This document shows positions 22,305 to 28,062 of a stretch of 28,062 nucleotides of DNA, piece by piece. Within the stretch, counting starts at the first letter, position 1. Every line of letters starts with the position of its first letter. Location of the stretch: NCBI GenBank assembly GCA_001414345.1, contig LLCB01000510.1, positions 1 through 28,062 on the forward strand, given 5' to 3'. The notes beneath the pieces were generated by a model. That model was not told the origin of the DNA. It saw only the letters and a program-made list of their open reading frames with translations, and did not search any database. The position numbers and the translations under genes were made by a program. The stretch is from Hymenoscyphus infarciens. Its lineage: Eukaryota > Ascomycota > Leotiomycetes > Helotiales > Helotiaceae.

Positions 22305-23539
22305 ATGGATTCATACCCTCAACATCAGTTCACCACTTCTCGCTCCTTCACATATAACTACAACCACATCCCACCACAAGCCGGAAAGCCATATATCCTC
22401 TTCCTCCATGGATTTCCATCTTCAGTCTTTCACTTCAGACATCAAATCAAGTATTTCTCAGACAAGGGCTGTGGAATCCTCGCTCCAGACTTGTTGGGAT
22501 ATGGAGGATCTTCTAAACCACTTGACTACAAACCGTATTCCGGGAAAGGGATGACTGAAGATCTCAAGGAACTTCTAGATCATGAAAACATCACGGAAGT
22601 TCTTGTTGTTAGCCATGATTGGTATGTTCTATTCCATACACTGCCAGGGCTGGATGACAAAGTGACCTGATGTTGATGAAAAACAGGGGATCATATCTCC
22701 ACTCCCGTCTAGCGAATTATTACCCCTCCACGGTAACCAAATCAGTATTCCTAGATATTGGATACACAGCCCCTGGGCATGATCTGACCACCGAGACGAT
22801 TCGATTCGCTAATTCCATGTCGGAGAACTACAATGGTTATCCTATTCTTGGATACTTTTTGTTCTTTGATGAGGATGGCGCGGGGAAGTTGATGGATGAC
22901 CATGTATGTATTTTATTGCCAAGCCTGATGTTTTTGAAATGAAACAGTGAGCTGACGAGTTTTATAGATTGATTCTGTTGAGGCCTTGTTTCATTCACGA
23001 GATGATGAGGTGATGGCGAAGTATATGGGTGCCGAGGGGGGAGCTAGAACATGGCTGGAGGGGGGAATGACTACCGAGTTACCTTCTTATCTTACCGCTG
23101 AGGTACTAAAGACAGTTCCAACTTATAGATGCCATTTAGTGTAGGAAAATTCGCTAACGATATACCAGGAACAAACACAATTCCGAAAAAACTTCTCTTC
23201 CGGCTTCGCGGCACCAATCAACTGGTATAGAGCCCAACTCCATGATGTAAATGGAGAAGACGACAAAGGTACTTGCCATTTATCCCCCTCTTCATATTTC
23301 TCATAGCTCAAAGGTCTAATTGTCTGAATATAGGAATCTCTGAAGAAGCTCGGAAACTCAAACAACCAACACTCATGGTTTGTGCAACGAATAACATCTC
23401 GGCAGCGGCAGATTCCTCAGGACAAATGAAGGATTCTGTGGCAAATCTTGAGGTTGTGAAGAGTAAGGCGGGACATTGGATCGTGATGGAGAAAGTTGAT
23501 GAGACGAACGAGATGTTGGAGGGGGTTTTTAAGAAGTGA
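22305..23539 (+). CDS. Alpha/beta-hydrolase of the epoxide hydrolase type
   Basis: A probable soluble alpha/beta-hydrolase, likely hydrolysing epoxides; the true substrate is unknown. Five exons: 22305-22621, 22687-22903, 22968-23102, 23169-23268 and 23334-23539. All four introns are 64-66 nt with GT..AG ends, and clear branch sites are visible in introns 2 (CTGAC) and 3 (CTAAC). The product has 324 residues, normal for the family. Key elements are the oxyanion-hole motif HGFP (35-38), the nucleophile Asp105 in SHDWGS, cap tyrosines likely at 162 (GYPILGYF) and 243 (NWYR), and the catalytic His304 in AGHWIVMEK. At the usual place of the charge-relay acid (CATND in relatives) it reads CATNN (Asn276-Asn277), so the normal Asp seems absent. 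No signal peptide is visible; a cytosolic enzyme is likely. The ATG follows AAG in a good context. A MITE-like element ends 110 bases upstream. Haloalkane dehalogenase-like activity is the main alternative. Confidence 0.9.
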
Positions 23540-24234
23540 TACGTGGTAGTATTTTTTGAATTTGAATATTATTTTGTTGGGTAAGAAGAGTTTTTAAATC
23601 CACAAGAGTTTACAAGTACATACAAGAGACTGGTTTTATTGATTAACTCGCTTTTTGGTGAAGTTAGTGTTACTATAACCTCCCCAAACAAAATCTTCAA
23701 CTAGACAACGTTGAGACCAGTGATAGACTGCTCAAGCTTGGTGTCTCCTACGAGTAGAAGACATGCGAGTTTCCAGAGCTAATGTTGTTATCAACCCAAA
23801 TCCAGCTCTAACAACATAAAAGACAGTGACAAGAGAGCTCTTGCATTACTCTGCGTACAATTCCTTCCTTCGGATTGTGAAAAATAGCTTGTTGTCTATG
23901 AATTTTAAGAAGAATTAGAAATTTGCCCGCTTGATTCTCCCAAATGCTCTCGAACAATACATTTTATTACTCTAGAGCACTCGCAATAAATGTGGGGTGG
24001 TGTCCCCAACGCGATACCAGGACCTTTTACTCTCTTCACATTTTGTATGGCGACTTTTCTTCTACCCAAGAGACAGCGCCTTTCTCAATTTTTCCTCTCT
24101 TGTAGTTTTGGAAAAACTCTTCAAAGATTATCCGACGCATGCCTGCTCTCAACATTGCCCGTTTCGCATCTTCCGTGAGATCATCTGCTTTTTCAGTAAA
24201 CATAACAACCTAAAACCTAACGTCTTACTTACTA
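23540..24234. other. Intergenic region, nothing recognised
   Basis: About 700 bases lie between the hydrolase stop codon and the detectable end of the first MYND pseudogene. Two short overlapping plus-strand frames (23990-24248) show no protein-like features. The right end may hold further decayed 3' sequence of the pseudogene. Confidence 0.45.
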
Positions 24235-25217
24235 GCAGATCTGTGTAACATCTGGTAGAACTTAACTAAGGCCTCGACTTGATTTAGTGTTATCTCTTTC
24301 CCATCTTAGCGATTAAGGCGAATACGGGGACAAAGCCGTGCAGGTCTGCGATAAAGGTCCTAATATTACTTAAGGGGTAGCTCCAACATCTCCGAAATCC
24401 CTGAAATTTTTCTTAACCTGAACATCTCATAGTTTCGGAAACATTTTGCTTTGCCATAGGATGTGACACCGTCAAAAATAATCCTAACCCCTGGAATAGC
24501 ATTACAAAATACATCTATTCCCCCTAGAAGCCAATTTTCTTGGTCCTTACCAGGCCGACCGTACAATATACCCTGTGGGTCGCGCAATTTTCCAGTATTC
24601 TCGACGTCTTTGACCGTAATAGCTTCATATGGTTGGTGGTTAACGAGGTGCCTTAGGGGTGATAGTTTCCACCCCACAAGTGGATGATCACTACTGGCGC
24701 TAATATCCATATCTTTATTTAACCTCATTGTTCGGCTTAGGCGTTCTGGCTTGTCGTTCCAGGAAAAGTTTGTGATAGATCCGATTCCGACTTGTGGACC
24801 CGGCATGAAGGCTGTCTTCATGAAGGCTGTCTTCATGAAGGCTGGTTTATGAATTTGACCTCCACAGTTCGATTCATACATGACCTAGACGAAAATACAT
24901 CTGAAGATTTGTCATGAAAGATGAATCCTCTCGCAAAACGGTGGTTTGGTGGTGGTTTCGGTCGTGGATTTTTCGAAGTGAATTGAACAAGTTGTTGGTA
25001 AAGGTCTTTGTGTGTCTCTTAACCTTGCGCAAGGCATGGAGCAGTAGCACGCGTTTTTGCAACCAGGGCAGCCGATGGCAGGCTGATCACACATACAGCA
25101 TTTCTTTGCTGGCTGCTGAGGCTGCTGAGGTGCAGGATTCTTGAGGTTGGAGGTCAAGGTCATGGCTGGTTCTTCTTCCGCTGCTCGCTTCGAGGGATTA
25201 CCCGAATGAGTTGCCAT
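24235..25217 (-). pseudogene. Decayed MYND-finger gene (paralog of the gene at 26076-27260)
   Basis: The start (25217) has a good context and a probable 5'-UTR intron directly before it. The N-terminus, rich in Gln and Pro, leads into a MYND-type zinc finger with Cys40, 43, 50, 53, 59 and 63. The last His and Cys are lost. Compared with the neighbouring paralog there is a net 5-nt deletion just after Cys63 (about 25000-25030), then a 1-nt deletion near 24890 that returns to the first frame. Between them another frame keeps homology (QFTSK...GFIF). An in-frame TAG lies at 24885-24887. From 24881 to 24366 the frame is open and resembles the paralog (for example AITVKDVEN versus DITVEDVED). Homology then goes on in shifted frames to about 24235 (LNQVEALVKFYQM versus TPGHVQAMSVYYT). 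MYND fingers mediate protein contacts; no function remains likely here. Confidence 0.75.
24805..24849 (-). repeat. 15-bp tandem repeat, three copies, inside the MYND pseudogene
   Basis: The unit ATGAAGGCTGTCTTC (plus strand) occurs at 24805-24819 and 24820-24834 and, altered, at 24835-24849. In the minus-strand frame it gives a Phe-Met-Lys-Thr-Ala repeat. The paralog at the aligned place has one copy, so the expansion is specific to this copy. Confidence 0.8.
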
Positions 25218-25319
25218 CTAGATCAAAAGAGTCAGCTTCATCTTCATGAACATTCTGCCTGAAGATTCACGCGTCTTTAGTCTATGAGAAGCTGGTGGAA
25301 ATGGATGTGGGTTGCTTAC
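25218..25319 (-). other. Predicted 5'-UTR intron of the first MYND gene
   Basis: On the minus strand the sequence reads AAAAG/GTAAGC ... GCTGAC ... GATCTAG/ATGGCA. Donor, branch site and acceptor are all good, the length is 102 nt, and the acceptor touches the ATG. The paralog has the same layout, which supports the call. Confidence 0.65.
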
Positions 25320-26075
25320 CTTTTCAGAACGGAGGACGGAAGTGTGGTTGATTGCGCAAAACTGGTTGCAAGGAAACCGGTAGTTTGGAAAGCCTGCCCT
25401 GTTCGCATTACGTATTGTGGCTAGTATTTATTTTCAGGACTACAAGCGATTCACCTTCTATGGCGACTGCTTTGCGAAGACAACGAAGACTGCCTATGCA
25501 AGTCCTTACTGTCCTTCTCTTCTACACCCTTTACACTTATTATTCGAAATAGCTAGTACAACTGAAAGTTATTATCCAAGAAGCTTTAGGAGAATCAAAA
25601 ACTTGCTTTCTCCATTCTCCTGAACGCTTTAGAAAAACAGCTATGATTGTCCTATATCTTCTCACGCCATAATAGACCGGAGAGCAATGGTCAACTCTCT
25701 TATTTGTATAGCTGTAGATACTTTTCAGTAAGTAAAAATATTTGTAATTTGAGAAGTAATAGGACCTAACTAGACAATTTCAGAGCTATCCTTTGATTTT
25801 GTGCTTGATTCCCAGGCCTTTTCCCATTGTTGAAATGCCAAATTTGACTTTAGAGTGACCTCAGGTCAAGGTAGACTACCTTTTTATGGCGGTCGCAGGT
25901 GGTGAAATGGTTGATGATGGGCTGAATATGTTATGTTTTGGGAATAGAAGGGAGGTACGTGTAATGGAATGGGTGTGGAAAAATGTGTTCGCAAAATTCA
26001 AAGCCGCTCAAGTCAAGCCACAAACTGTTCCCTCGCCAAAGATCAACCATGAGAGCTTGCTTCATAGAATCCATT
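25320..26075. other. Region between the two MYND genes
   Basis: It holds the upstream region of the decayed copy (right of 25320) and the downstream region of the second gene (left of 26076). Short open frames such as 25886-26143 plus run into the antisense of the second MYND gene and look like chance. No other element is seen. Confidence 0.45.
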
Positions 26076-27260
26076 CTAAACCTCGTATGGAGAGACTTCA
26101 TCAGCCCAAGCAGTTATCCCCTTCTTGGCTTGCTCCCGTTTAAAGACTCGAAACCAATTTTTGAAGTTCTTGGGATTAATATCTTCAAGTGCTTTAACAC
26201 TTTCATTTTTCACATCACTTTTTGATTCCATCTTGTGCCGTAGGGCCAGCCAGCCATCTCTGAAGTCAACATCGAATTTTATCATCGTCGCTATCTTTTC
26301 CGTGTAGTAAACCGACATTGCCTGTACATGACCAGGTGTAAGAGCTTTTCCGTCGTTGCGAACCACGTAGAAGGAATGTGGCAAAACGGGATCAAAAGGC
26401 GAAAAATATCCATCTTCATGAACTCGGAAGTCCTCTGAACTTGGTTTACCACGCAGGGTTAGAATGGGAATTTCGAGGAGTTCCGAAAGCGGGGATAGAG
26501 TTCCATTGACGAATATATCGGCACCACAAGTGAATGTGTGTTTTTCGTAGATACAGACTGGTTCCTGTCCAACACCGGAACTGCGAGTTCTTAATTGTCG
26601 CTGTATTTCCACTCCACAGATGGGCTTTTTGTGAAGACAAACACCGTTCAGGAACGCCTTTTGTTGATCGACACCAGTGGCGCCTAGAATTCCTTTCGTG
26701 GTGCGCCATGCCGCGAGGTCCTCGACGTCCTCAACAGTAATGTCAGTTGCGCCTTCTGTCACAAAGCTCATTGCAACCAAAGCGTCACCTGGGCCATGGA
26801 ATTTCTTGCCGTTCATGAACTTCAGTATCCAGCCTTCATCTCTGCATTCGTCAAGAAAGAAATTTCTGATAGAGCAAATGCCAACGTCTCTACCGAGCAT
26901 GAACTCTGGCTTTTGGAAAGGCTTCTCGGGACTACCTTCACATTCGACCTAGGCAAATTGCCCAAATGTAATATCCTCCTTGAAGATGAATCCCAGGTAA
27001 AACAAGTGATTTTTCTGTGCTAGCCGCTCCGGAAATTTAGAAGTGAACTCGCTGAGTTGTTCGCAAAGTGCGCCATGTGTGGGTTGACCTTTCCCGAGAC
27101 ATTCGATTGAACAATATGGCGAAGTATTGCAGTGAAGACAACCGAATAGCGCTGGTTCATCGCAAATTGAACATTTCTTAGAAGTACTTGGAATGAGAGG
27201 CCTATCTTCGCGAGAAACGAGAGCGATACGTTTCGCGGGAAGTCCTGAAGAGCTGGCCAT
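26076..27260 (-). pseudogene. MYND-finger gene interrupted by one in-frame TAG
   Basis: The frame from ATG 27260 to the stop at 26076 would cover 394 codons but has a TAG at codon 104 (26949-26951). Codons 1-103 hold a complete MYND finger: Cys30, 33, 41, 44, 50, 54, His62 and Cys66, followed by a family-like LCEQLSEFTSKFPER segment. The frame resumes at once with VECEG and continues for 290 codons, resembling the C-terminal part of fungal MYND proteins of unknown function. The C-terminal half contains FHGPGDALVAM (about residues 155-165 of the full frame). A change of TGG (Trp) to TAG is the simplest origin: on the plus strand this is CCA to CTA, a RIP-type change. No intron with good signals removes the stop. 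A product of 274 residues could start at Met 26900 and would lack the finger. Readthrough, or an unusual splice, is the alternative. The ancestral role may be protein-protein contact in regulation; it is unproven. Confidence 0.65.
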
Positions 27261-27347
27261 CTATTCATGGGTATTAGCTTCAGCTTTATTATTTGACTTG
27301 CGAGAAATTTAATGAATTGTTATCGCGAATAAGGTAGATATACTTAC
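27261..27347 (-). other. Predicted 5'-UTR intron of the second MYND gene
   Basis: On the minus strand it reads AAACA/GTAAGT ... GCTAATAC ... GAATAG/ATGGCC. It has a consensus donor, a CTAAT branch site and an acceptor touching the start codon, 87 nt long. The same position in the paralog at 25218-25319 supports it. Confidence 0.7.
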
Positions 27348-27780
27348 TGTTTGAGATCGATGGGGTTCTCGTGCTTTGGAAGGTTGGTTTGAAGGGTCGT
27401 GTTTTTTTCTTCTGTGCAGTAAGTAGTGTAGTTAGATACTGACCCTCAGGGCGTGTTGAATGAAACTATCCGCACCTTTGAAAGTCGCCCGCGAAAGAGC
27501 CAGTGAGTTGTTTGCGCAAAATCTTGTATTCGAAAGATCAGCGTAAGAATAGAGAAGTAATTTGCTCTTGGTTGTCTCTGATGTAGCTCTCTTTGGTCAG
27601 GATGAAAGTCGGGAAGAAGGTGAGTAAAAGACTCGAAGTTGCAGCATTTCAACAGAATCTCGGCTAATTTTACCATGGCTTTTGATAGGCAAAGGTGAGG
27701 AAGTTACTGACCACCACGGTCTCATAAAGCCTTGGATTTCTTTTAACTCAGTATCCAAACATTTCAGAGTTATACTAGGG
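27348..27780 (-). promoter_or_regulatory. Upstream region of the second MYND gene
   Basis: About 430 bases of ordinary composition lie upstream of the 5'-UTR intron. They should contain the first non-coding exon and promoter. I see no clear TATA box. A minus-strand open frame at 27446-27676 has no protein-like features. Confidence 0.35.
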
Positions 27781-28062
27781 GCGATAATAACTACCTGACT
27801 GTTTTTTAGATTTTAAGTACAAAATTCTTTTAAAAAGCCTTTAGATACAGTGAGTTGCGAGTTAAGCTTGAATTTGCCCACTTTTTTTGTAATCCGAGCT
27901 TTTTTTTAAAAAAAAGCTTTCTCCCTCTTTTCTTTAGAAGACAGAAAATAAAAGTACTCTAAAAGAGACGAGGCCTAGCTAGAAAGAAGCGCTATATCTA
28001 ATTATCTCTCTTCTATATTACTTATTAATTTAAAGTAAGTATAATAAAAGTAAACTAAAAAA
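27781..28062. other. AT-rich, partly RIPed right margin; possible DNA-transposon end
   Basis: The composition becomes TA-rich and poor in CA/TG again, most clearly after 27930. TACAGTGAGTTGCGAG at 27846-27861 looks like a TA target followed by a CAGTG-type terminus of a Tc1/mariner-like element whose body would lie to the right. A perfect 22-bp palindrome follows at 27897-27918. No partner repeat is visible because the window ends. Confidence 0.35.
27897..27918. repeat. Perfect 22-bp palindrome AGC-T8-A8-GCT
   Basis: AGC followed by eight T, eight A and GCT reads the same on both strands. It could extrude as a cruciform or act as a bidirectional terminator-like hairpin. It might also be part of a transposon subterminal region; the role is unknown. 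Confidence 0.8.

Noticed and set aside
24463..24687. 74-codon plus-strand frame
   Set aside because: It is antisense to the MYND pseudogene, whose minus-strand frame shows clear homology to the paralog.
26949..27110. Intron removing the TAG of the second MYND gene
   Set aside because: The GT sites upstream are poor, no branch site is near the TAG/GTC acceptor, and the resulting joins break the frame or delete the conserved finger.

Overview
This window looks like nuclear DNA of a filamentous ascomycete (Pezizomycotina; the class, possibly Leotiomycetes, is only a guess). The genes have short 47-82 nt introns with GT..AG ends and CTRAY-type branch sites, and gene families typical of such fungi. 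A repeat-induced point mutation (RIP) signature is very strong: the first 360 bases contain no CA and no TG dinucleotide, while TA is everywhere.

Positions 1-about 15035 are an AT-rich, RIP-destroyed block of Ty3/gypsy LTR retrotransposons. Element A (minus strand, 1-4824) runs off the left edge and shows its 5' LTR at 4429-4824. Element B (plus strand, 4825-11666) is a chromodomain-bearing copy of the same family. It begins inside gag, directly against the outer end of A's LTR, so A probably inserted into B head-on. Element C (plus strand, about 11667-14163) is a 2.5 kb element with two LTRs, a leader and gag-like sequence but no pol. Its LTR has the same ends as the A/B LTR but a different middle. 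An unidentified RIPed stretch fills 14164-15035.

From about 15036 the composition changes abruptly to normal, gene-bearing DNA. It holds a methylenetetrahydrofolate reductase gene of the Met13 type (15880-17780, one intron), a ToxD/enoyl-reductase-like MDR oxidoreductase (19726-20935, two introns, one hidden because it is 48 nt and in frame), a 450-bp MITE-like element with 27-bp terminal inverted repeats (21745-22194), and a five-exon alpha/beta-hydrolase of the epoxide hydrolase type (22305-23539).

Two related MYND-finger genes follow on the minus strand. The first (about 24235-25217) is clearly decayed. The second (26076-27260) is intact except for one in-frame TAG, and the first copy has a TAG at the aligned site. 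Both have a predicted 5'-UTR intron ending directly before the ATG. From about 27780 the DNA turns AT-rich again, with a possible Tc1/mariner-like terminus and a 22-bp perfect palindrome.

The genes do not form an operon or an obvious biosynthetic cluster. The main story is a small gene island between RIPed transposon blocks, with mobile-element insertion and gene decay at its edges. I did not find a convincing new defence or metabolic system.
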